The notes below the pieces were generated by a model. It was not told the origin of the DNA. It searched no databases and was given only the letters and a program-made list of their open reading frames with translations. A stretch of 64,000 bases of DNA from Hyperoodon ampullatus. Its lineage: Eukaryota; Chordata; Mammalia; Artiodactyla; Ziphiidae. Of the stretch, positions 22,793-34,281 are shown in pieces. Positions within the stretch are counted from its first letter, which is position 1. Every line of letters begins with the position of its first letter. The stretch spans positions 310,001 to 374,000 of the forward strand of contig CATKHW010000008.1 in NCBI GenBank assembly GCA_949752795.1. The letters are read 5' to 3'. Position numbers and translations under genes: made by a program.

Positions 22793-23117
22793 GAAAAAAA
22801 AAGGTCATGAAGAACATAGGGGTAAGACAGGAATAAAGACACAGACCTACTAGAGAATGGACTTGAGGATATGGGGAGGGGGAAGGGTAAGCTGTGACAA
22901 AGTGAAAGAGCGGCATGGACATATATACACTACCAAACGTAAGGTAGATAGCTAGTGGGAAGCAGCCGCATAGCACAGGGAGATCAGCTCGGTGCTTTGT
23001 GACCACCTGGAGGGGTGGGATAGGGAGGGTGGGAGGGAGACGCAAAAGGGAGGGGATATGGGAACATATGTATACATATAACTGATTAAATTTGTGATAA
23101 AGCAAAAAAAAAAAAAA
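22793..23117 (+). other. L1 3'UTR with G-rich tracts and first poly(A)
   Basis: About 310 bp of non-coding sequence follow ORF2. A purine run GGGGAGGGGGAAGGG (22873-22887) and a stronger one at 23012-23037 (GGGG, GGG, GGG, GGG, GGG, GGG with 1-3 base loops) can form G-quadruplexes, a known feature of L1 3'UTRs. The end reads GTGATAAAGC before 14 A. There is no AATAAA here, which would favour readthrough into flanking DNA. Confidence 0.85.
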
Positions 23118-23157
23118 GAAAACTACCTCCTGGACATGGAAAAAAAAAAAAAAAAAA

Positions 23158-23586
23158 AGAATCCTAAAGATGCTACCAGAAAACTACTAGAGCTAATCAA
23201 TGAATTTGGGAAAGTAGCAGGATACAAAATTAATGCACAGAAATCTCTGGCATTCCTATACACTAATGATGAAAAATCTGAAAGTGAAATTAAGAAAACA
23301 CTCCCATTTACCATTGCAACAAAAAGAATAAAATATCTAGGAATAAACCTACCTAAGGAGACAAAAGACCTGTATGCAGAAAATTATAGGACACTGATGA
23401 AAGAAACTAAAGATGATACAAATAGATGAGAGATAAAGCATGTTCTTGGATTGGACGAATCAACATTGTGAAAATGACTATACTACCCAAAGCAATCTAC
23501 AGATTTAATGCAATCCCTATCAAACTACCACTGACATTTTTTACAGAACTAGAACAAAAAATTTCACAATTTGTATGGAAATACAA
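23158..23586 (+). pseudogene. ORF2 internal fragment inside the transduced segment
   Basis: This is 429 bp in sense orientation, aligning with 21096-21526 of the intact ORF2 (just after the FADD motif). Divergence is low, but there is a small rearrangement at 23426-23440 with an in-frame TGA. It lacks any L1 3' end, so it is not an ordinary 5'-truncated insertion. It breaks off after TGTATGGAAATACAA into unrelated sequence. It is not functional. Confidence 0.85.
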
Positions 23587-23620
23587 GTAGATTTGTTCTC
23601 ATTCTTCTTAAAAAAAAAAA

Positions 23621-23639
23621 AATAAATAAATATAATAAA
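23621..23639 (+). terminator. Polyadenylation signals used by the transduced transcript
   Basis: Overlapping AATAAA hexamers at 23621, 23625 and 23634 lie 5-20 bases before the terminal A run. This is the right distance for polyadenylation of a read-through L1 transcript. Confidence 0.6.
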
Positions 23640-23666
23640 AACCAAAAAAAAAAAAAAAAAAAAAAA

Positions 23667-25406
23667 AGAATCATCGTACCTGAATCCAGTCATTTTGCTG
23701 CAACTGGCCTTATGACATTGATTTCATTGCTGAAGGATATTACATCGTAAGTAAATACCACAATTTCTTGAACCAATTTTGTCTTTCCTGGGATATTTCA
23801 GGTGTACCCTAGTTGAGGTTCTTGTAAGCAGTGCAGCCCTAAATTTTGGGGTGGCTCTGTCTTATTTATTTTCAGTTTTCCCTAGGTATATTCCCTAGAC
23901 TGGAAGTGCCCTTGGCTCTGTAGCTCTGTTGTTTACTTGTTTTAGGGAACACAATGCACTCCTCAAGAGAGGCAGTTGGCAATTTACATCCTGCCCATCA
24001 ATATAACTAGGCTCCCTGTTCTCCATGGCCTGTCTTGCCTTTCTGGTTTTTACACATTTGCAGATCTCCCTTTTGACTGCTGGGAAGTGATACTTCTTTG
24101 TAGTGCATATTTGCATTGCCCAATTGCTTGCTTGGCCAAAAAGGGCGTATGCGTTTTCTCCTGAATATATTCAGGAGAAAACGCAAACGCCCTTTTTGGC
24201 CACGTGCATCATTGTCGAAACTGTGCCCCTCTTCCTGTGCTTTAAAGGCGATTCCAATGTACATCTTGAAATCTGTTTCCTGCTATTCTGCCTCGCATTC
24301 AAGTGCGCCTCGTTGCCTTCCCTCAACAGATTTTTGGAAGATAGTTGTCCTTTATTACTCTGCCAGTTTGTGGATTGCTGTGCCCCTGAGCTCCATTTTC
24401 CAACTCGTTTTTTTGTGAGCTGACCGCAAGTCCAATATTTTGGTTCAGGACCTATACTGGTTCCCAGCGGGTAGCTGAGACTTTGGTTAATTCTTCTTCC
24501 TGCCAGGAAATTAGAGTGACATATGCCCATCCAAATGCCTAACAGCTACTCTCTCATTGGTTCTCCCTCTTCCCTTTCATCCTCTGCCAAATTGGCAACG
24601 TGTGCGAACCAGGAGGTTAGAGTGGCTGTCTCTCCAAGTTGGGAGATTGATAGTAAAGCACTTTGAAAATCAGACCAGAGCACCAGGAGAGGGACTATTA
24701 GTTGAGTTTTAGAAACCTTTCGTATTCACAGTGTGTCCATTCCCTAGATTTCCCGTACATTTAATAGCTGTAGTAATATTCACTTCAACCTGGAGAGTTG
24801 TGACCATTGGATTGTGTGCCACGCATTATTGCTTTAAATGGTCTGCATTTGCTCACCGAATATCAACAATCCTCTCAGTCCCAAGTGTCCTGCCTTATGC
24901 CACATCAAGCTGTCATTGTAGATAGTGTCATTCCAGGTTTCATCAGAGACCCTGAAGGAATTGTAAAGAATTTCCCTGTTTTTTCGTTTTGTTTTTTGAA
25001 ATTCCTTTTTATAGTGGGTTTGAGCTGATTCTCACTGCCATGTTTCTGCCAGTCTAGACACACTTGATTCCCTAATGGAGACATATCTATAAATACGTTT
25101 TAAGATTCTTACTAATCAGATATATTCCTCTGCGGGAAATATGGGGTTTTGCGTCCTTTTCACTGAGGAAGGTGTTGGGATTGACTCTTCCGTAGTTGGT
25201 TTTTCGAACGGTACCTGTATTAATATCAAACTCTGGTTTTATGCATCACCCCACCTCTCCTTCCCCCTTAAGCAGGCATAAGAGTGTTTTCTAAATGTGA
25301 GACTTTGTTCTCTTTCCTAACTCAGTTCATGTGTAGCCATGTTTACAGGACGTTCATAAGTGATATCTTATGATAAGTTTATTTTTCTCTGTGACTTATT
25401 TCACTT
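23667..25406 (+). repeat. Macrosatellite unit U5 (complete, 1740 bp; begins with right target-site copy)
   Basis: It starts with AGAATCATCGTACCT (23667-23681, right target-site duplication) and continues in unit order: antisense L1 part to about 24130, a near-perfect palindrome, then the unassigned 1.2 kb. Compared by eye with U6 and U7, most rows differ at only a few positions per 60 bases, much closer than to U1-U3. Confidence 0.92.
24132..24203. mobile_element. Palindromic mariner-type MITE in U5 (best copy)
   Basis: This is a 72-bp palindrome centred at 24167.5 on GAATATATTC, with 36-base arms and only about two unpaired positions (one inside, one at the outer end). The termini are TTGGCCAAAAAGGGCG and CGCCCTTTTTGGCCAC. 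Terminal sequence and size match mariner-derived MITEs of cetartiodactyls as I recall them. It could extrude as a cruciform. Confidence 0.8.
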
Positions 25407-27142
25407 AGAATCATCGTACCAGAATCCAGTCATTTTGCTGCCACTGGCCTTATGACATTGATTTCATGGTTGAGGGATATTCCGTCGTACGTAAGTAACA
25501 CAATTTCTTGAACCATTTTTTTCTTTCCTGGGATATTTCAGGTGTACCCAAGTTGAGGTTCTTGTAAGCAGTGCAGCCCTAAATTTTGAGGTGGCACTGT
25601 CTTATTGATTTTCAGTTTTCCCAAGGTATATTCCCTAGACTGGAAGTATCCTTGGCTCTGTAGCTCTGTTGTTTACTTGTTTTAGGGAACACAATGCACT
25701 CCTCGAGAGAGGCAGTTGGCAATTTACATCCCACCCATCAGCATAACTAGGCTCCCTCTTCTCCAGGGCCTGTCTTGCCTTTCTGGTTTTTACACATTTT
25801 GCAGATGTCCCTTTTTTTCATTGGGAAGTGATACTGCTTTGTAGTGCAGATTTGCATTGCCCGCTTGCTTGCTTGGCCAAAAAGGGCGTATTCGTTTTTT
25901 CCTGAATATATAAAGGAGAAAACGCATACACCCTTTTTGGCCAAGTGCATCATTGTCGAAGTTGTGCCCCCCTTTCTGTGCTTTAAAGGCGATTACAATG
26001 TACCTCTTGAAATCTGTTTCCTGCTATTCTGGCTCGCTTTCAAGTCCGCCTCGTTGCCTTCCCTCAACAGATTTTTGGATGATAGTTTTCCTTTATTACT
26101 CTGCCAGTTTGTGAATTGCTGTGACCCTGAGCTCCATTTTTCAACTCGTTTTTTGTGAGCTGACCGCAGGTCCAAAATTTTGGTTCAGGAACTATACTGG
26201 TTCCCAGCGGGTGGTTGAGACTTTGATTAATTCTTCTTCCTGCCGGGAAATTAGAGTGACATGTGCCCGTCCAAATGTCTAACAGCTACTCTCTCATTGG
26301 TTCTCCATCTTACCTTTCATCCTGTGCCAATTGGCAACATGTGAGAACCAGGAGGTTAAAGGGGCTGTGTCTCCAAGTTGGGAGATTGATAGTAAAGCAG
26401 TTTGAAATTCAAACCGGAGCACCAGAAGAGGGACTATTAGTTGAGTTTTAAAAACCTTTTGTATTCACAGTGTGTCCATTCTCTAGGTTTCCTGTACATG
26501 TTATAGCTGTAGTAGTATTCCCTTCAACCTGGAGAGTTAGGACCCTTGGAATGTGTGCCACCCATTATTGCTTTAAATGGTCTGCATTTGCTCACAGAAT
26601 CTCACCAATCCTCTCAGTCCCAAGTATCCTCCTTTATGCCACATCCAGCTGTCGTTGTAGATAGGGTCATTCCAGGTTTCATCAGAGCCCCTGAAGGAAT
26701 TGTAAAGAATTTCCCTGTTTTTTTGTTTTGTTTTTGAAATTCCTTTTTATACTGGGTTTGAGCTGATTCTCACTGCCATGATTCTGCCAGTGTAGGCACA
26801 CTTGATTCCCTGATGGAGACATATCGATACATAGTTTTAAGATTCTTACTAGTCAGATATATTCCTCTGCGGGAAATATGGGGTTTTGAGTCCCTTTCAC
26901 TGAGGAAGGTGTAGGGCTTGTCTCTTCCGCAGTTGGTTTTCGGAACTGTACCTGTACTAATATCAAACTCTGGTTTTATGCATCACCCCACCTCTCCTTC
27001 ACCCTTAAGCAGGCATAAGAGTGTTTTCTAACTCTGAAACTCTGTTCTCTTTCCTAACTCAGTTCATGTGTAGCCATATTTACAGGAACTTCATAAGTGA
27101 TTTCTTATGATAAGTTTCTTTTTCTCTGTGACTTATTTCACT
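25407..27142 (+). repeat. Macrosatellite unit U6 (complete, 1736 bp)
   Basis: It runs from AGAATCATCGTACCA to the next AGAATCATCGTACCT. Block order is the same as U5: antisense L1 part, palindrome at 25873-25944, then the unassigned part with the CTGCCGGGAAATTAGAGTGA, TCTCATTGGTTCTCC and CACACTTGATTCCC blocks. No gene is visible; open frames here recur at the same unit position in U5 and U7 without evidence of coding. Confidence 0.92.
25873..25944. mobile_element. Palindromic mariner-type MITE in U6
   Basis: The palindrome is centred at 25908.5, with a core altered to GAATATATAA and a few arm mismatches. The termini TTGGCCAAAAAGGGCG and CCCTTTTTGGCCAA are intact. It lies 1741 bp from the U5 centre. 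Confidence 0.75.
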
Positions 27143-28845
27143 TAGAATCATCGTACCTGAATCCACTCATTTTGCTTCTACTATCATTATGACATTGATT
27201 TCATGGCTGAGTGATATTCCATCGTACGTAAGTAACACAATTTCTTGAACCATTTTTTTCTTTCCTGGGATATTTAAGGTGTACCCAAGTTGAGGTTCTT
27301 GTAAGCAGTGCAGCCGTAAATTTTGTGGTGGCTCTGTCTTATTGATTTTCAGTTTTCCCAAGGAATATTACCTAGACTGGAAGTGCCCTTGGCTCTGTAC
27401 CTCTATTGTTTACTTGTTTTAGGGAACACAAGGCACTCCTCCAGAGAGGTAGCTGGCAATTTACATCCTGCCCATCAGCATAACTAGGTTCCCTGTTCTC
27501 CAGGGCCTGTCTTGCCTTTCTGGTTTTTACAAATTTGCGGATGTCCCTTTAGACCGGTGTGAAGTGATACTGCTTTGTAGTGCAGATTTGCATTGACCCC
27601 TTGCTTGCTTGGCCAAAAAGGGCGTATTCGTTTTTTCCTGAATATATTCAGGAGAAAACACATATGCCCTTTTTGGCCAAGTGCATCATTGTCGAAGTTG
27701 TGCCCCTCTTCCTGTGCTTTAAAGGCGCTTCCAATGTACCTCTTGAAATCGGATTCCTGATATTCTGGCTGCCTTTGAAGTCTGTCCCGTAGCCTTCCCT
27801 GAATAGATTTTTGGACGATTGTTGTCCTTTATTACTCTGCCATTTTGTGAATTGCTGTGCCCTGAGCTCCAGTTTTCAACTCGTTTTTTGTGAGCTGACC
27901 GCAAGTCCAAAATTTTGGTTCAGGACCTATACTGGTTCCCGGTGGGTGGCTGAGAATTTGGTTAATTCTTCTTCCTGCCGGGAAATTAGAGTGACATGTG
28001 CCCGTCCAAATGCCTAACAGCTACTCTCTCATTGGTTCTCCCTTTTCCCTTTCATCCTCTGCCAAATTGGCAACGTGTGTGAACCAGGAGTTTAAAGGGG
28101 CTGTCTCTCCAAGTTGGGAGATTGATAGTAAAGCAGGTGGAAACTCAAACTGGAGCACCAGGATAGGGACTTTTAGTTGAGTTTTAGAATCCTTTCGTAT
28201 TCACAGTGTGTGCATTCTCTACGTTTCCCATACATGTTATAACTGTAGTGATATTCCCTTTTACCTGGCGAGTTGGGACCCATGGAATTGTTGGCATGCA
28301 TTATTGCTTTAAACGGTCTGCATTTTCTTTTCCAATCTCACCAATCCTCTCAGTCCCAAGTGTCCAGCCTTATGTCTCATCCAGCTGTCGTTTTAGATAG
28401 GGTCATTCCACGTTTCATCAGAACACCTGAAGGAATTGTGTTAGAATTTCGCTGTTTTATTGTTTTGTTTTTGAAATTCATGTATATAATGAGGTTGAGC
28501 TGATTTTCACTGACGTGTTTCTGCCAGTCTAGACACACTTGATTCCCTTATGGAGACATATCAATATATAGTTATTAAGATTCTTACTACTCAGATATAA
28601 TCCTCTGCGGGAATAGGGCTGTTGAGTCCCGATCACTGAGGTATGAGTAGGTCTTGTCTATTCTGTATTTGGATTATGCAACGGTACCTGTGCTAATATC
28701 AAACTCTGGTTTTGTGCATCTCCCCACCTCTCTGTTCCCCTTAAGCAGGCATAAGTATGTTTTCTAAATGTGAGACTCTGTTCTCTTTGCTAATTCACTT
28801 CATGTGTAGCCATGTTTACATTTCCTTTATAAGTGATATTTTATG
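27143..28845 (+). repeat. Macrosatellite unit U7 (nearly complete, ends at 25-bp array)
   Basis: It begins at AGAATCATCGTACCT and follows U5 and U6 through the palindrome and the unassigned part. It stops inside the AAGTGATATTTTATG block, about 35-40 bp short of a full unit, where 25-bp satellite resumes abruptly. Confidence 0.9.
27609..27680. mobile_element. Palindromic mariner-type MITE in U7
   Basis: The palindrome is centred at 27644.5, with intact core GAATATATTC and termini TTGGCCAAAAAGGGCG and CCCTTTTTGGCCAA, and a few arm mismatches. It lies 1736 bp from the U6 centre. Confidence 0.75.
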
Positions 28846-31800
28846 TCAGAATGCTCCACGGCTCTTGTGATCATAATGCTCCATGATGCTCGTCATCACA
28901 ATTATCCATGGCCTTCTCATCACAATGCTCCTCCGTCTTGCCATCACATTACTCGATGACCTGGTCATCACAAAGCTCCATGTCCCTTGTCATCACAATT
29001 CTCGACCTCTTTGTCATCACAATGCTCGATGACACTTCTCATAACAATGTTACATGCTCTTGTCATCACAATTCTCCATGCACTTGTCATCGCAATGCTC
29101 CCTGACCCATATAATAGCAATCTCCATATGCTTGTCATCACAATGCTTCATGACATTGTTATAAAAATTCTCAATGTCCCTTGTCATGACAGTGCTGCAT
29201 GCCAATGTCATCACAATGCTCCATGACACTTGTCATCACAATGCTCCAGGCCCTTGTCATCACAATGCTCCAGGCCCTTGTCATCACAATGCTCCATGAC
29301 CTCTGTCATCACAGTGTTCCCTGACACCTGTCATCACAATGCTCCATGCCCCTTGTCAGTACAGTGCTCCATGATGCTCGTGATCACAATTACCCAAGGT
29401 CTTCTCATCACAATGCTTCAGGGTTTTACCATCACAATGCTCCATGCCCTGGTCATCTCAATGATCCATGACCCTTGTCATCACAATTCTCCTCATCCTT
29501 GTCATCACAGTGCTCCTTGACACTTCTCCTCACAGTGTTATATGCTCTTGTCATCACAATTCTGCATGCACTTTCATCACAATGCTCCAGGACCCCTGTC
29601 ATAGAAAGCTCCATGTGCTTGTCATCACAATGTTTCAAGACCTTGTCATTAAAATTCCCAATGGCCCTTGTCATCACAATGATCCATGCCCTTGTCATCA
29701 CAATGCTCCTTTACCTTTGTCATGACAATCCTCCATGACACTTGGCAGAACAATGCTGCATGTCATTGGCATCACAATGGAACGTGACATATGTCATCAC
29801 AATACTCCCTGACACCTGACTTAACAATAATCCATGACGTTGTCATCACAATGCTCCATGCCATTGTCATCGCAATGCTCCATGACACTTGTCATCACAA
29901 TGACCCAAGCCCTTGTCATCACAATGCTCCATGACCTCTGTCATCACAATGTTCCCTGACACCTGTCATCACAAATCTCCATGCCCCTTGTCAGTACAGT
30001 GCTCCATGATGATCCTCATCACAATTACCCTAGGTCTTCTCATCACAACGCTTCATGGTTTTACCATCAAAATGCTCCATGACCCTGTCATCACAATGCT
30101 TCATGCTCTTGACATCCCAATGCTCCCTGACCACTGTCATCACAATGCTCCGTGACTCCATTCATCACAATGCTTCATGATCTTTGTCATCACAATGGTC
30201 AATGCCCTCGTCATCACAAGACTCTATGACATCTGTCACCACAATGCTCCATGAACTTTTCATCAAAATGTTCCATGACCCTTGTCATCACAATGCTCCA
30301 TTCCTTTCTCAGCACAATACGCAAAGACGCTCGTCATCACAATGCTCCATGCACTTGTCAACACAGTGCTCTACCAGCTTGTCATCACAATGCTCCATGC
30401 ACTTCTCATCAAATTGCTCTGTCACCATTGATATCACAATGTTCCATAACTAGTAATCACAATAGTCCCTCACCCTTCTCATCACAATGTTCCATGACCC
30501 CTGTCATCACAATACTACATGCCCTTATCATCACAGTGCTCCATGACCCCTGACCTCACAATGATCCATAACACATGTCATCAAAATGCTCCATAACTTT
30601 TGTCATCACAAAGCTCAATGAATCTTGGCATCACAATGCTCCATGTCATTGTCATCACAATGCCTCAGGAACCTTCTCATCACATTGCTCCATGCCCTTG
30701 TCATCACAAATCTCCATGACCTTTGTCATCACAATGCTCAATACACTTGTCATCACAATGCTCCCTGACACTTGTCGTCAGTATGCTCCTTGAACCCTTT
30801 CATGACAAGGCTCCATGCATTTTTCATCACAATGATCCATGCCCTTTTCATCACAATCCTCCAAGACCCCTCTAATCACAATGCTCCATGTCCTTTTCAT
30901 CACAAAGCTCCATGACACATGTCATCAAAATGCTCCATGGCCTTCTCATCACAATGCTCCATGCCCTGGTCTTCACAATGCTACAAAACCCCTGTAATCA
31001 CAGTGCTCCATGAACCTTTTTATCTGTATGCTCCATGACAATTGTCATCACAAGGCGCCATGGCCCTCTCATCACAATGCTCCAGGATCTTCTCATCGCA
31101 TTGCTCCATTCCCTTCTCATCACAATGCTCCATGACCCCTGTCATCACAGTACAACATGAATATTTTCAGCCCAATGATCCATGACCTTCTCATCACAAT
31201 GCTCCATGACCCATGTCATCACAATGCTACATGACCACAGTCATCAAAATGATCCATGCCACTTGTCATCAGAATATTCCATGCTCATGTCATCCCCATG
31301 CTCCATGACCCCTGTAATCACAATGGTCCTTGATGATTGGCGTCACAGAGCTCCATGACACTTGTCATCACGGTGCTCCATGCCTTTGTCAGCAAAATGC
31401 TACATGACCTTGTCATCACAATGTTCCATGCACTTGTCCTCACAATTCTCCATTACCAGTGTCATCACAATCCTCCATGAACCTTGGGATCAAATTGCTT
31501 CATGGCCTTTTCATCACAATGCTCCATGATTCTTGAAATCAAAATGATACATGACCTCTGTCATCACAATGCTCCAAACACTTGTGATCACCATGTTCCA
31601 TAACACTTGTCATCACAACGCTCCATGATGCCTGCCATCACAATATTCCATGCCCTTGTCATCACAATGCTCCATGTCCTTGTCATCACAGTGCTCCAAG
31701 ACACCTGTCATCTCAATGCTCTGTGATTCCAGTCATCACAAGGCTCCATGATATTTGTCATCACAATGGTCCATGTCCTCGTCACACAAGGCTCTGTGAC

Positions 31801-34281
31801 CATTGTCACCACAATGCTCCATGAACTTTTCATCACAATGCTCTGTGATCCTTGTCATCACCATGCTCCATGCATTTGTCAGCACAATGCTACATGACCC
31901 TTGTCATCACAATGCTCCACGCACTTGTCAGCACAATGCTCCATAACCCATGTCATCACAATGCGTCATGCGCTTGTCATCACAATGCTCCACATCCTTG
32001 TCGATACAGTGCTCCAAAAACCTTGTCATCACAATTCTCCATGCACTTCTCATCAAAATGCTCTCTCCCCCCTGACATCACAATGTTCCATGATCCCTGT
32101 CATGACAATGCTACATGATCTTATCATCACAATGCTCCATGAACCATGACATCAAAATGTTCCATAACCCCCTGTCATCAAAATGCTCCATGACACTTTT
32201 CATCACAGTGCTCCATGAGCCCTGATATAACAATGTTCCATAACCACTGTCTTCAAAATATTCCATGATCCTTTTCATCAAATTGCTCCCTGACACTGTC
32301 ATCACAATGCTCCCTGCCCTTCTCATCACAATGCACCACGACCTTGTCATCAAAATGCTCCATGAACATTGTCATAAGCAAAGTTCCATGAACCTTGACA
32401 TCACAATGCTCCATGCCATTTTCATCAAATGCTCCATGACCCCTGTAATCACAATGCTCCATGCCAGTTTTCATCAGAATGCTCCATGAGAATTGTCATC
32501 ACAAGGCTACATCGTCCTCTCATCACAATGATCCAGGACCTTGTCATCACAATGCTCCGTGACTCCAGTCATCACAATGCTTCATGACCTTTGTCAACAC
32601 AATGGTCCATGCACTCGTCATCAAAAGGCTCTCTGATATTTATCACCACAATGCTCCATGAAATTTTCATCACAATGCTCTCTTACCCATGTCATCACTA
32701 TGCTCCATACCTTTGTCAGCACAATGCTCCATGACCATTGTCATCACAATGCTCCATGCGCTTGTCCGCACAATGCCCCATGACCTGTGTCATCACAATG
32801 CACCATGCCCATCATCATAATGCTTCATGCTATTGTCATCAAAATGAAATCAAAATGCTCAATGACCTCTGTTATCACAATGCTCCAAACCCTTGTGATC
32901 ACAATGTTCCATAACACTTGTCATCACAACGCCCCATGACGCTCATCATCACAATTATCCATGGCCTTCTATTCACAATACTCCATGACCTTTGTCATCA
33001 CAATGCTCAATACACTTGTCATCACAATGCTCCCTGACACTTGTCGTTAGTATGCTCCTTGAAACATGTCATGACAAGGCTCCATGCCTTTTTCATCACA
33101 ATGATCCATGCCCTTTTCCTGACAATGCTCTAAGACCCCTGTAATCACAATGCTCCATGCCCTTGTCATCACAAAGCTTCATGACATATGTATTCAGAAT
33201 GCTCCATGGCCTTCTCATCACCATGCTCCATGCCCTTTTCATCACAATGCTCCTTTCCCTTGTCATCAAATTGCCCCATGACCCCTGTCATCACAATACT
33301 CCTTGAATATTTTCAGCCCAATGCTCCATGACCTTCTCATCACAATGCCTCATTAATCCTGTCATCACAATGCTCCATGACCCCTGTCATCACAATGCTC
33401 CGTGACTCCAGTCATCACAGTGCTTCATGACTTTTGTCATCAGAACGGTCCATGCCCTTGTCACACAAGGCTCTGTGTCATTTGTCACCACAATGCTCCA
33501 TGAACATTTCATCACAATGCTCTGTGACCCTTGTCATCACAATGCACCATGCATTTGTCAGCACAATGATCCATGACACTTGTCATCACAATGCTCCATG
33601 CGCTTGTCATCACAATGCTCCTTGACCATGGCATCACAATGTACCATGCGCTTGTCATCACAATGCTCCACATCATAGTCATCACAATGCTCCATACACC
33701 TTGTCATTAAAATGTTCCATGCACGTCTCATCAAAATGCCCTCTCACCACTGGTATCACAATATTCCATCACTAGTCTTCACAATATTCCCTCGCCGCTG
33801 TCATCACAATGTTCCATGACACATATCATCACAATGCTACATGCACTTATCATCAAAATGCTCCATGACACCTGCCATCACAATGTTCCATAACCCCTGT
33901 CATCAAAATGCTACATTACCCATTTCATCTCAATGCTTCATGACGCTTGTCATCACAATTTTCCATAACAACTCTCATCAAAATGTTCCATGACCTTTTT
34001 CATCAAATTGCTCCATGAACCTATTATCACAATGCTCGCTGCACTTCTCATCACAACACACCATGACCTCGTCATCAAAATGCTCCATGACCTTTGTCAT
34101 CACAAAACTCCATGACCCTTGGCATCACAATGCTCCATGCCATAGTCATCACAATGCTCCATGAAGCCTCTCATCACATTGCTCCATGCACTTGTCATCA
34201 CAAAGCTCCATGACACTTGTGATCCCAATGCTCGATGCCTTTCTCATCACAATTTTCCATGCCCTTGTCATTACAATCCTC

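Larger units (their letters stand above)
16541..23117 (+). mobile_element. Full-length L1 (LINE-1) retrotransposon with both ORFs open
   Basis: This is a complete non-LTR retrotransposon of about 6.6 kb: 5'UTR (16541-18021), ORF1 (18022-18915), a 58-nt spacer, ORF2 (18974-22792), 3'UTR and a first poly(A) run (23104-23117). It is inserted in macrosatellite DNA at the U4/U5 boundary with a 15-bp target-site duplication; the right copy follows a second poly(A) at about 23644-23667, so about 0.55 kb of extra 3' sequence travelled with it. Neither ORF has a frameshift or stop and the key catalytic residues are present, so the element is young and could be active. The 5'UTR type is the one I associate with cetartiodactyl genomes. 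Confidence 0.96.
23118..23666 (+). mobile_element. Probable L1 3' transduction with its own poly(A)
   Basis: Between the first L1 poly(A) and the right target-site copy lie: about 20 bp of unknown sequence (23119-23139), a second A run (23140-23158), an L1 ORF2 fragment (23158-23586), a short unknown segment, AATAAA signals (23621-23639) and a final A run of about 24 (23644-23667). Only one target-site duplication encloses the whole series. The simplest reading is that the source transcript ran past the weak L1 signal into flanking DNA and ended at the downstream signals. Two nested insertions would need a second duplication, which I do not see. Confidence 0.7.

Noticed and set aside
23158..23586. 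A separate nested L1 insertion after the full-length L1
   Set aside because: No target-site duplication of its own was seen and it lacks an L1 3' end. One duplication encloses both, so transduction is simpler.
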